Below are positions 34,809-45,531 of a stretch of DNA of 64,000 nt, in pieces. Numbering within the stretch: position 1 is the stretch's first letter; each line of letters starts with the position of its first letter. The notes beneath the pieces are model-generated. The model saw only the letters and a program-made list of their open reading frames with translations. It made no database searches and was not told where the DNA came from. The stretch is from Mycoplasmopsis fermentans PG18. GTDB taxonomy: Bacteria; Bacillota_I; Bacilli_A; Mycoplasmatales; Metamycoplasmataceae. Position numbers and translations under genes: made by a program. Where the stretch lies: assembly GCF_000209735.1 (NCBI RefSeq), contig NC_021002.1, positions 890,821 through 954,820 of the forward strand. The letters are read 5' to 3'.

Positions 34809-35130
34809 TTTTAAACCTCCTTAAAAAATTACTATATGAATTATATAACTAATTTATTTTTGCTAGGTCTATTTTAAGGCGGTAAATTTTTAATTATTTT
34901 TTGCATCTTATTTATAGGTCTTTAAGAAAATTAGTTTTAAACTAAAACAGCAAATTTTTATATTTTAGTATCATTTTTAAAATCTTTAATAATTTTTATA
35001 CATTAAACACAAGCATGAATGCTTGTCGCATTTTTCTTTTTTATAAATTTTTCTAAATATTAGTATACTTATTTCACTTCGGATCGCTAATAATACATAG
35101 TATTATAATTTATATACCAAAACGAGAATT
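34809..35130 (+). promoter_or_regulatory. AT-rich gap with a promoter for the next lipoprotein remnant
   Basis: No gene seen. A plus-strand TATAAT at 35104-35109 precedes the GTG at 35131. A short palindrome, CAAGCATGAATGCTTG, lies near 35010. Confidence 0.35.
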
Positions 35131-35350
35131 GTGAAAAAGAGAAACAAACTAAAGGCTTTAACTATTTTATCAACTGCTTTTGCAACAAGTATTGTTGCTT
35201 TTGCTGCTTCATGTAATAATGAAGATAAACAAGTTTATTTTACTTTAAATCATAATTACAACCAAAAACAGCGAAACATATAACATTTTGTCAAATAACT
35301 ATCGATACTATAATGATTTTGGAATGAAATTAGCTAAAGAAGAAAATTAA
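35131..35350 (+). pseudogene. Truncated and frameshifted lipoprotein
   Basis: A GTG start opens MKKRNKLKALTILSTAFATS and a lipobox FAASC (Cys near residue 28), then the frame ends at TAA 35281-35283 after about 50 residues. In another frame the sequence goes on SETYNILSNNYRYYNDFGMK and ends at 35350. The signal peptide is intact, so a lipid-anchored stub could still be exported, but the mature protein is lost. Confidence 0.6.
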
Positions 35351-35377
35351 GTTTAATATTAAACTAAAGATGCAAAC

Positions 35378-35411
35378 TTTGCATAAAAAAATTAACATCT
35401 TTTTATGCAAA
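35378..35411. repeat. 12-bp perfect inverted repeat
   Basis: TTTGCATAAAAA and TTTTTATGCAAA separated by 10 bases, just past the lipoprotein stub. It could form a stable hairpin in either strand; no T-run follows. Confidence 0.6.
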
Positions 35412-35550
35412 TTATTAATCACTTTTTTCTAAAATGCCTATAAAACTGAGATTTTAGGCAAAATAGACTATTAATTTTTTACTTTTAGAGTCAATTTTTT
35501 GCTTGCAAAAATTATTCTTATTTTATGTAGCAAAAACTATATTATTTTGT

Positions 35551-35592
35551 TATAATAAATAATATTTATTATTTAAATGGGAGGGAGGTTAT
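35551..35592 (+). promoter_or_regulatory. mgtA -10 box and strong ribosome site
   Basis: TATAAT at 35551-35556 and GGGAGGGAGG just before the ATG at 35594. The leader is only about 30 bases, too short for an M-box riboswitch. Confidence 0.55.
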
Positions 35593-35593
35593 T

Positions 35594-38308
35594 ATGAAAA
35601 AAACTGTTAAAAATAAGAAAAACAATGAAGCTTTAATAATAAAAAATAGATTAGTTGAAGCTGCAAATATGAATCAAAATGAAATTTATGAAAAATATAA
35701 TTCTTCAAATTTAGGCATTACAAAAAATGAAATAATAGAAGAAAACAAAGAAAATTATGGAGTTAATAAACTCAGCAAAAAGAAAAGAGGCGGAGTATTA
35801 AAAAGAATATGAGATAGCTTCTTCAATCCTTTTTCATTGATCTTGATTTTACTTTCAATAGTTTCATTAATTACTGACATAATACTTCCTTTAACTAAAG
35901 GTGAAAAATCCGAACCTTGAACTGTGTCCATTATTTTAACAATGGTTATAATTAGTGGAATCTTACACTTTGTTGAAGAAACGCGGAGTAGTGCTAGTGC
36001 TGAAAAATTAGTCAAAATGATTCAAACAACTACTAGAGTAGAACGAAATGGTGTCGCTTATGAAATACCACTTGAAGAAGTAGTTGTAGGCGATATTGTT
36101 GTTTTAGCTGCGGGTGATATTATTCCTGCTGATGTTAGAATTCTTAGTGCAACAGACCTTTTTGTTTCACAATCTCAATTGACAGGCGAAAGTGATTCAA
36201 TTGAAAAGTTTCCTAATTTAGTTCCAAATTATGATTATGATAATGTAACTGATTATCACAACTTAGCTTTTATGGGTTCTAACGTTATTTCAGGCTCAGC
36301 TAAAGCTATGGTTGTAGTTACTGGTGATCAAACTTATATTGGTCAAGTAGCTCAAAAAATTAATGAAAAAGCTCCTAAAACCGATTTTGAAAAAGGAATC
36401 AAATCAATTAGTTGATTATTAATTAAAATCATGTTAGTAGCTGTACCTCTTGTTTTAATAATCACAGGAACAAGAGCTTCAATTAAAGGAGAACATGAAA
36501 AATGGGTTGATGCTTTATTATTTGCAATTTCAGTTGCAATTGGCTTAACTCCTGAAATGTTGCCGATGATAATTACAAGTACTCTAGCTAAAGGTGCTAT
36601 GAGTATGTCTAAAAAACAAACAATTGTTAAAAGTTTAAACTCAATTCAAAACTTTGGTGCTATGGATATCTTCTGTACAGATAAAACAGGTACCTTAACC
36701 TTAGATCAAGTTGTGCTCGAAAGACACTTGGATGTAAGAGGCTTAGAAAATATTAAAGTTTTAAAATATGGATTCTTGAATAGTTATTATCAAACAGGTC
36801 TTAAAAACCTTTTAGATATATCTATTATTAATAAGACAGATGAATTAAGTGATGTTGAAATGGAACTAAGATCACTTGAAGAAATCTATAAAAAAGTTGA
36901 TGAAATACCTTTTGACTTTATTCGTAAAAGAATGTCAGTCGTGGTTAAAAGCATTAAAAGCGATAAAACACAACTTATAACTAAAGGTGCAGTTGAAGAA
37001 ATTTTATCAATTTGCTCAAAATTAGAATACAAAGGTGAAGTAGTCGACTTAGATGAAAAAATGATTCAAAAAGTTTTAAAACAAGTTGACAAACTAAATG
37101 ATGAAGGTATGCGGGTAATAGCAATGGCTCGTAAAAGTAACCCTAGTCAAGTTGGTAAATTTGGTGTAGCAGATGAAAAGGATATGATTCTAATTGGCTA
37201 TCTAGCTTTCTTAGATCCACCAAAAGAATCAACTAAAAGTGCAGTTGAAAACCTTCACAACTTAGGTGTCGAAGTAAAAATCTTAACTGGTGATAATGCC
37301 AGAGTTACTAGAGCAATTTGTGCTCAAGTTGGAATTCCTACAGATAAAATTATGCTTGGTAAAGACTTAATGGAATTAAGCGATGAAGAATTGCAAAAAG
37401 TTGCTAATGAATACAATATTTATGCTAAATTAAGTCCTGACCAAAAAGCTCGTGTAATAACAGCACTTAGAGCTAATGGCCATGTTGTAGGTTATATGGG
37501 TGATGGAATTAATGATGCTCCTGCTATGAAAGTCGCTGATGTTTCTATTTCAGTTGATACTGCAGTCGATATTGCTAAAGAAAGTGCAAACATTATTCTT
37601 TTAGAAAAAGACTTAAATGTTTTAGCAACTGGAATTACTGAAGGCCGCAAGACATATGCTAATATGAATAAATATGTCAAAATGACAGTAAGTAGTAACT
37701 TTGGAAATATCATTAGCATGATATTAGCTTCGATTCTTATTCCTTTTGTGCCTTTAATGGCAATTCAAGTTTTATTTTTAAACTTAATTTATGATTTTGC
37801 TTGTGGAACAATTCCTTGAGATAAAGTCGATAAAGAACTAATTACTAAACCACGGAAGTGAAATGCTAAAAGCATATTGCGCTTTATGCTTTGGTTTGGA
37901 CCAGTTTCTTCTATTGTTGATATACTTTCTTTTATTCTTCTTTATTATGTTTTCATTCCTTATGCCCATCCTTCTGTAGCCAAAGATTCAGAACAATTCA
38001 AGATGCTATTTTGAACAGGTTGATTCATAATTTCAATGTGAACTCAAAGTTTAGTAATTCACTTCATTAGAACTGAAAAAGCTGCATTTATTCAATCAAA
38101 GCCAGCCTTTATATTATTATTCTTTTCAATATTTGGAAGTGTATTAATTACTATTACTCCTTATATTCCTGGCCTTAATACAGCTTTAAAAGTAACACAA
38201 CTTAATCCTTGATTCTATGGCTTTTTAGTAGGTTCAATTGCTTTATATATTTCACTTGTTTTAATTGTTAAAAAAATCTACATCATAAAATACAATGAGT
38301 TACTATAA
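35594..38308 (+). CDS. mgtA: Magnesium-translocating P-type ATPase (P3B, MgtA type)
   Basis: 904 residues read with UGA Trp. P-type landmarks: TGES (actuator), [19 protein letters not shown] (the TPEMLP membrane motif of MgtA/MgtB), [20 protein letters not shown] (phosphorylated Asp), LTGDNARVT and [19 protein letters not shown] (hinge). The FGAMD before DKTGT separates P3B from Ca2+ pumps. About ten hydrophobic segments are spread in the P-type order. It moves Mg2+ inward. Monocistronic with its own terminator. Intact and full length. Confidence 0.95.
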
Positions 38309-38340
38309 TTTACTAAAACATCTATAAAACAATAGAATTT

Positions 38341-38362
38341 AAAAAACGGTTACCCGTTTTTT
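38341..38362 (+). terminator. Terminator of mgtA
   Basis: AAAAAACGG / CCGTTTTTT with loop TTAC, then more T. It lies 32 bases past the stop. Confidence 0.85.
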
Positions 38363-38434
38363 ATTTTTGCTTTTAGTTAACTCCAGTAGTAACAAATAAT
38401 TTTTGAAGAGGTTTACATGGTTTTATAGAAAGCG

Positions 38435-38790
38435 TTAATAAATAATGCCTTCGCCAACTCCAACTCAATATAAATGAATAACATATCTATTAGAAACATT
38501 TGTATGTTTTTCAAAATTAATGGTTAATCATTCTCTGTTATCTTCAAAGAATTGTAGAAATTCTTCTGATGTTCATCTTTGATAAGTTAGTGTAACTAAT
38601 CTTGAACTAGCAACTTTGTAATTGGATGTTTTTTTCTTCAATATCAAAAACAATGTAATTGTCTTTTTCTAATCCAACTTCCATTAATGGAGTAAGATAA
38701 TCCTTATAATCAGAATCTGAAAAAACATTTATATTTGCATCTCATTCATTATGATTTGGAACAGGAAAATTGAAAAATATTTTTTTAAAA
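38435..38790 (-). pseudogene. Frameshifted gene of unknown family
   Basis: Minus strand: FFNFPVPNHNEWDANINVFS, YKDYLTPLMEVGLEKDNYIV and FDIEEKN, then a frame change at an A-run; one frame stops within a few codons, the other continues SNYKVASSRLVTLTYQRWTS and HTNVSNRYVIHLYWVGVGEG to TAA at 38435-38437. The reading across the A-run looks like one protein of about 120 residues. It has no obvious start codon and follows ygjP directly. I do not recognise it. Confidence 0.5.
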
Positions 38791-38807
38791 AATAAGTCCC
38801 TCAAGAC

Positions 38808-39578
38808 TTATCAAAAATTAATTTTATGTTTATTAATTGTGTCTGAATATTCTTTAAAATTAGGATAATAAAATTCACCCAATTTATAAAATTCTTCAGA
38901 ATGATCCATATGAAAGTAGTGGCATAATTCATGAACTATCACATAGTCAATATATTTAGGATCAAGTGCCACTAAAAACAAACTATAACTTAGCTTACTA
39001 AAAACATTATATTTTTTGTGGTGTGTACCTCAAGCACTTTTTTTCATTCTAACATAAAAATAAGGGTTATTAATTTGCATTAAAGCACTATAAACAAGCT
39101 GTTTTTTAGAAATATAGTCTTCTAAAAATTTAGTTAAAGTTTTTTCGAAAACCTTTAATCTTTTATTTTGATCACTGGCACATTTTATTGAGCATCTAAT
39201 AGTTAAAATATTGTTTTCTTTATCATAAACCCCATCACTAGTATCGCGATAATGAAAGCTTCATTTTAATAATGTTTCTTTGCCAAAAAAACTAATGTAG
39301 TGTTCTTCAACTCCGCTAGTTAAATTTAAAACTATAGCATTATTTAATCTTTTATTTGCTTTTTTAAAAGCTTTAATAAGTAGTCTATCTAAATTATGAA
39401 AATTATAATCAGCCTCACTAATATGTCTAAAACTAGTGACCTCAAATACTTTTTGGTCACTATTAAATCTAACGATTATATTTTCACAACGGACATTAAC
39501 TTTTGAATAAACTGGATAACTAACATCATCAATTATGATGTGTTTAATTAAAACTAAATTATTTTTTCTTTGAGTCAT
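38808..39578 (-). CDS. YgjP-like M48 metallopeptidase
   Basis: 256 residues with UGA Trp codons. The zinc motif HELCHYFHMDHSEEFYKL, with HExxH and a downstream His, is near residue 210, preceded by DPKYIDYVIV, the DUF45/YgjP (SprT-related) signature. The N-terminal 150 residues are mostly beta. Family members are predicted cytosolic metalloproteases; one sits in many type I restriction loci. The start lies 20 bases inside the upstream NERD gene, so the two are probably co-translated. Confidence 0.88.
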
Positions 39579-40260
39579 TTTTGTTTAAGATCTTTCCAAA
39601 ACGTTTAATGTCTTTAAGTGAAGCACTTCTATTTGAACTCACTGATTCATTGATTAACATTAATTCATCTTTATTTAAGTTTCGATCTTCACTCATATCT
39701 TTAGCCACATCTTCAAGTAAGTTAGCTACTTGATCTTCAGTTGTTACTAAAGCTCATGATTCTAAGTTAGCTATATCAAAAGTAGTATTTGAAGGCAAGA
39801 TTACCAATGAAAATACTGGGAAGTTAAAGCCACACATTTTGTAAAAGTGTTGAATGTGTTTAAAGTTTTGAATAAGCGGATTTTTAAATTTCAAAACTTT
39901 ATTGCTTTTGCTTCTTAACTCTAATTCAGCATTAGTAGCTTCACCACTAAGATGGCCAACATAATATTTAACTTCAATAATAAAAACTGCCTTATTACTA
40001 ATTAAAATACCATCAAGTTCAAATATTTGACTTTGTCCATATTTAAATAAACCACCATTTAAGTATTTGTAGTTTTTATCTTTAGCAATAGTTAGAAGTT
40101 TATTTCTAATTTTTGCTTCAAAACGAAAACCAATTGAATTATTGCGTTTGCTTTTAATAAGTTTGATAATTAAAAAAGTTAACACTAGCACAATAATTAA
40201 TAGTGTTAAAGGAATTCCAACTGATAGTCCAATTATCATTTCTCTACTTGGTTTAATCAT
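39559..40260 (-). CDS. Membrane-anchored NERD-domain nuclease-like protein
   Basis: 233 residues. One transmembrane helix (about residues 8-33, rich in Ile and Leu) is followed by Lys-rich residues, so the domain faces the cytosol. Residues about 45-165 are a NERD domain: ELDGILISNKAVFIIEVKYY contains the D...EVK catalytic core of the restriction-endonuclease fold. A charged tail follows. A TATAAT box ends seven bases before the ATG, suggesting a leaderless message. Role unknown; NERD proteins are thought to act on DNA. Confidence 0.85.
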
Positions 40261-40338
40261 ATTTATAATTATATTTAAAATTAGAATTTGTAAAGCAAAT
40301 TAATAATATAATTAAGAAAAGTGAGTAAGGAGGCATTT

Positions 40339-40929
40339 ATGAGTGCAAAGAAAATTATCTCAATTTTAGGTTCAGTAAATAAGAATAGTTTAAGTAATAA
40401 AATCAACAATATAGTAAGCAGTAAATTGTTTAAAAAATATCCTAATAGTGAAATCACTTTATTAGATTTAGCAAATTCGCCTTTTAGTGAATTAATGCTT
40501 AATGGTCATGACACAACAGCTTTTTGAGAAGATAGTGAAGCAAAAAGCTGAATAACAAAATTAAAGGAAGCAGATTATGTTGTAATTAATAGTCCAATGA
40601 TTAATTTTAATTACAGTGCTTTAGTTAAAAACTTCATTGATGCAATTTGTATTGCTGATCATTCATTTAGTTATAAATATAGTAAAAAGAATGGATCAGT
40701 TGGTTTATTAAACAAAATGAAAGTTATTATTATTGGTACTCAAGGAGCTCCAAAAGGTTGATATACTTTTGGAGATCATGTTAAAATGCTTGAAGGAACA
40801 TTTAACTTTTTAGGAGCTAAAGAAGTTAAGACTTTATTAGTAGCTGGCACTAAAGTGACACCTCTTAAGGACATGAGTCAAGAAGAAATAATTAAGCAAT
40901 ATCAAAAAGAAATTGATGCTTTAATTTAA
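40339..40929 (+). CDS. azoR: FMN-dependent NADH-azoreductase / flavodoxin-fold quinone reductase
   Basis: 196 residues from the ATG at 40339, chosen over a GTG at 40321 because AAGGAGG lies six bases before it. ILGSVNKNSLSNKINNIVSS binds the FMN phosphate; INSPMINFNYSALVKNFIDA and IIIGTQGAPKGWYTFGDHV are the AcpD/AzoR family blocks (one Trp is UGA). It reduces quinones or azo compounds with NADH, a likely oxidative-stress role. Monocistronic. Confidence 0.92.
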
Positions 40930-40940
40930 CTATAAAACAG

Positions 40941-40965
40941 AGCAATTGGTATAAATTGCTTTTTT
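40941..40965 (+). terminator. Terminator of azoR
   Basis: AGCAATT / AATTGCT stem with a six-base loop and TTTTT, just past the azoR stop. Confidence 0.85.
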
Positions 40966-40975
40966 ATTTGCAATA

Positions 40976-41006
40976 AAAAATTTCTCGTTTTCATGAGAGA
41001 AATTTT
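40976..41006 (-). terminator. Terminator of nusB
   Basis: Minus-strand stem AAAATTTCTC / GAGAAATTTT with an eight- to ten-base loop and T-run, ending at the nusB stop. It faces the azoR terminator. Confidence 0.75.
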
Positions 41007-41425
41007 TAATCTTGTTTTTTTAAAATAACTTCATTGATAACAAAGAATTTATAAACTTTTTCTAGAATTGCATTAACCATTTTGTAAAAGTTTTTTTCAT
41101 CTTCAAAATAATATTTAGTTATTTCAACTGATTCATTAATTATTATTTTAGGTTCAATTGACATAAGTTCATGAGCACCATTAATTAAAATGGCTCTAAT
41201 TAATGGACTAATTCTTTCTCAGCTTCAACCTTCTTTTAAAAATTGACTGACTGCTTTTTTATAAAAATCATAGTTTTTTGCTATCTTTTCAAGATGCGAA
41301 AATTGTTCATTACTTAAGTTACTTTCTGAATCAAATAATTCATTGACATTGATTTTTTGATCCATTAATTCATAACGGTAAAGAACATTAATTATACCTA
41401 AACGAAATTGACGTCTGTTTTGCAT
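41006..41425 (-). CDS. nusB: Transcription antitermination factor NusB
   Basis: 139 residues with UGA in KEGWSWERI. An all-helical NusB fold is suggested by RRQFRLGIINVLYRYELMDQ and RAILINGAHELMSIEPKIII; the INESVEITKYYF block is typical. NusB with S10 (NusE) binds boxA in rRNA leaders. A TATAAA box ends about eight bases before the ATG, with no Shine-Dalgarno sequence, so the message may be leaderless. Confidence 0.85.
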
Positions 41426-41498
41426 GTTTTTATTTTATAACAAAAGTTATAATTGCAAAATATTTAAATAAAAAGAAGCAACAAGTGCTTCACTAAAA

Positions 41499-41905
41499 TT
41501 ATTCTAATTCTTCAATCGAAACATTGAATTCACCAATTAAATCATCTTTAGGGCCAAATAATTCATATTTGAATTTTTTAATATTGCCTTCAATAACAAC
41601 TTCATGTAAAAATGGTTTTAAAAAGAATTGTGTGCCATCTACTTTAACAAAAGAGTTAGGAGCTTTTTGACCTTTTAACATTGTCAACGTTGACATTCCT
41701 GTAAAAATATTTACTCTTTCACTATTGATTTCTATACGGTTAGATTCACCAATTGAAGGCTCTTTAAAATGATATGTATGATATTGTAATTGCTTTGGAT
41801 CTTCATCATCTAAAAATAAATCATATTCTGCATCAGCTTCAAAAGAAACTATTTTAGGTTCTTGGTTTTTAATTTTATGATCTTGAATTGAAGTAAATCT
41901 TATTT

Positions 41906-41909
<4 letters not shown>
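41499..41909 (-). CDS. DUF1934/YwiB-like beta-barrel protein
   Basis: 136 residues, mostly beta. NRIEINSERVNIFTGMSTLT, FLKPFLHEVVIEGNIKKFKY and the finish LIGEFNVSIEELE match the order of features in DUF1934 (YwiB), a small calycin-like barrel of unknown ligand. Its ATG overlaps the gltX stop by four bases (ATGA-type), so it is co-translated with gltX. Confidence 0.6.
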
Positions 41910-43291
<1,382 letters not shown>

Positions 43292-43399
43292 TCTAACCTC
43301 TTATTTATGACTTAATTTGTATATTAATTAATATTATATAGAAAATGTTTATTTTAGTATCTAAAAGGCAAAAAAAGAAAATTAAAAAAGATATCAAAG

Positions 43400-43445
43400 T
43401 AGAGTGAACCCAAATTCCGAACTTTTTGGAAAGGGGTTCACTCTA
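43400..43445 (+). repeat. 46-bp palindromic IS-end element, copy 2
   Basis: Perfect 12-bp ends TAGAGTGAACCC / GGGTTCACTCTA. The complement of copy 1 (5022-5069) differs by one C and one AG/GA change. It lies between gltX and the 44-kb lipoprotein, with no transposase text beside it. Confidence 0.8.
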
Positions 43446-43520
43446 AATTTCTAATTAATTTTAATTTCATTGATTTCTCCTTATAAATATAATTTGCTAA
43501 ATTATTCAATAATTTTAATA

Positions 43521-43548
43521 AAAAAGCCTACTAATTAATAGTAAGCTT
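43521..43548 (-). terminator. Terminator of the 44-kb lipoprotein
   Basis: Minus-strand hairpin AAGCTTACTA / TAGTAGGCTT with loop TTAAT and a T-run, about 30 bases past the lipoprotein stop. Confidence 0.75.
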
Positions 43549-43577
43549 CGATAAATTTTAAGCTTTCGAATTAGAAT

Positions 43578-44447
43578 TTAAAATAGATTTGCAGTCGACA
43601 AAACATTGCTAATTACATCTAATGATTCATTCAAATTATCAAAAGGTCTGTTTGGAATAATCGGAGCAAATTTTGATAAATTAGGATTTTTAAATAGTTC
43701 GTCTTTATTCTTTATTATTCCATTAAGTCCAAGAAAAATTCCTTTTGCAATTTCATTATTATCATAACCACTGATTTTTTCTTTAATTTTTTCTATTGAT
43801 AAGTTTTGTTTTTTCAAAGATTCATCAACTTTACTTTTGATTTCAGGATTTTCATTTAATTTATCAATCAATTTGTTAATTGTTTCTTTTATATTATTAA
43901 CCTTGTTATTTATTTCTTTAACTTTTTTAGGATCATTTAATTCTTCTTTAATATTTTTTGCACTTTGATTATCTTCAGCTTTAAGATAAATATTAATTGC
44001 ACTTGTCATCTTTTTATATTCATTAGTTAAATAATCATTAAAGTTTCCTGTAGGATTAATTGATTTATAAACTTCAACTATTTTTTCATATTCAGATTCT
44101 TTATTAAAATATGTAGCTTTAAGTAATGCAAGACCGTCCTTAGCTTTAAAATCTAAAATTTTTTCAGGTCCATATTCACTTACGTTATTTGCATCAAAAT
44201 CACTTTGAAGCGCATTTTTAAATGATGCTAATTGGATAATTTTTTCATATGCGTTTTGACAATTTTGAAATTTTTCTTTTTCACTTATTTCATTATTTGG
44301 TTTATTGTTTTTAGGCATCGGACTTTCAAATTCAAAGAATTTTGTTGAATTAACATCTTTTTGATTTTTGCCACATGAAACAATAGGAACTAACATGATT
44401 GGTGAAGTTAACAATGCTCCAAATTTAAATATTTTTTTTAATTTCAT
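43578..44447 (-). CDS. Lipoprotein, helical, unknown role
   Basis: 289 residues from the ATG at 44447, which has GGAGG before it; the open frame runs further upstream but without a signal-peptide start. MKLKKIFKFGALLTSPIMLV then IVSC gives a lipobox with Cys at residue 25. The mature chain is polar and Lys/Asn/Glu-rich, with likely coiled helices around residues 140-215 (KVKEINNKVNNIKETINKLI). No family recognised. Lipid-anchored on the outer face of the membrane; probably an antigen or adhesin. Confidence 0.85.
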   Translation of the reverse strand: MKLKKIFKFGALLTSPIMLVPIVSCGKNQKDVNSTKFFEFESPMPKNNKPNNEISEKEKFQNCQNAYEKIIQLASFKNALQSDFDANNVSEYGPEKILDFKAKDGLALLKATYFNKESEYEKIVEVYKSINPTGNFNDYLTNEYKKMTSAINIYLKAEDNQSAKNIKEELNDPKKVKEINNKVNNIKETINKLIDKLNENPEIKSKVDESLKKQNLSIEKIKEKISGYDNNEIAKGIFLGLNGIIKNKDELFKNPNLSKFAPIIPNRPFDNLNESLDVISNVLSTANLF

Positions 44448-44490
44448 AAAAACCTCCATTTTTAAACACAATTAAATTATATTATTTATT

Positions 44491-45197
44491 TTACTTTTTT
44501 AATTTATCTAATTGTTCTTTTTCTTCTTTAGTTGTTTTTGATAATTCTTTTATTTTTTGTATTGTTTTATTTAAAACATTAATTGAATAATTTCAATTGT
44601 TAAGAATTTTTAAAACTTTACTTTTAAAACTCTTGTAAGCTATAGATAAATATCAAGCTTGAACCATTTCTACATAATAATCATTATTGTTAGCTGTATT
44701 CATAATTAAATCTAAATAACTTAATTTAGAATCATCTTTTAAATAATATTTCTTAAGCATAACAATAGCAAAACGATTTGTATATGAATTATTATCTCTT
44801 AGTCAATCTTTAATATGACTTAAAAAATCTTTTTTATTTTTGTCTTTTAGTTTAAATTCAAAAATATCAACAATAGCTCAATTGTCTAATTTTTTTGCAT
44901 ATTCAACTAAATATTTTATTTGCTTTTTATAATCATTAATTTCTTTAATAAAAAGACCATGAAGTATATTTCCTCAAACAAATAATGATAGGGGTTTCAC
45001 ATAAATTCTGATACTTTTGTAGGTATTTCTTTATATCATTTTTTAGCTAAATCTTTAAGTATTGGAATTCTAACTCCTAATAATTTTGCACTTTCAATTT
45101 TATAAATTTGCAAGCAAAATTCTTTATATTTTTGATCAATATAAGGTATTAATTTATAATAAAGTTTTTCTTCTTTTCTACATCTTAATTCATTCAT
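44491..45197 (-). pseudogene. Frameshifted DNA alkylation-repair (AlkD-like) protein
   Basis: The ATG at 45197 opens MNELRCRKEEKLYYKLIPYI and AKLLGVRIPILKDLAKKWYK. About 70 codons in, near 44960, the reading shifts; the continuing frame gives HGLFIKEINDYKKQIKYLVE, YAKKLDNWAIVDIFEFKLKD and a long helical C-terminus to TAA at 44491-44493. LGVR.P.L..LAK and the W..VD pattern are those of the COG4912 AlkD HEAT-like glycosylases. A single indel disables the gene unless frameshifting or a sequence error is at work. Confidence 0.65.
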
Positions 45198-45370
45198 TTT
45201 AATACCTTACTTTTTTTCTTTAAAAATTATACTTTAAATAAAATATTTTTTTGTAATATGTTAAATATTAAACCTATAAAAAATATTGCCAATTTTACTA
45301 AAAAGACTATAAAACAATTGAATTAAAAATTATTCTTCAATAAAACTTTAAAAAATATATTTATCATTTA

Positions 45371-45517
45371 GGGACATAAGTTAAAAATTATGTCCTTTAA
45401 TTTTTGGGACATAAGGATTAAATTATGTCCCTATTTTTTGGTCAAAAACGTTAGTTTACTTTTATTATTTTCGGGACATAAGAAAAAAATTATGTCCCGA
45501 ATTCTTATAGGACATAA
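45371..45517. repeat. Cluster of GGGACATAA hairpins downstream of fruA
   Basis: Three full hairpins, each GGACATAA...TTATGTCC with an eight-base A-rich loop (45372-45395, 45406-45431, 45470-45502) and one half-site (45509-45517). One extends to TTCGGGACATAA / TTATGTCCCGAA. The rest of the 45.2-45.5 kb gap holds no gene. Confidence 0.85.
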
Positions 45518-45531
45518 TTTCTATTTCTAAT

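Noticed and set aside
35562-35593. M-box Mg2+ riboswitch before mgtA
   Set aside because: The leader is only about 30 bases, far too short.
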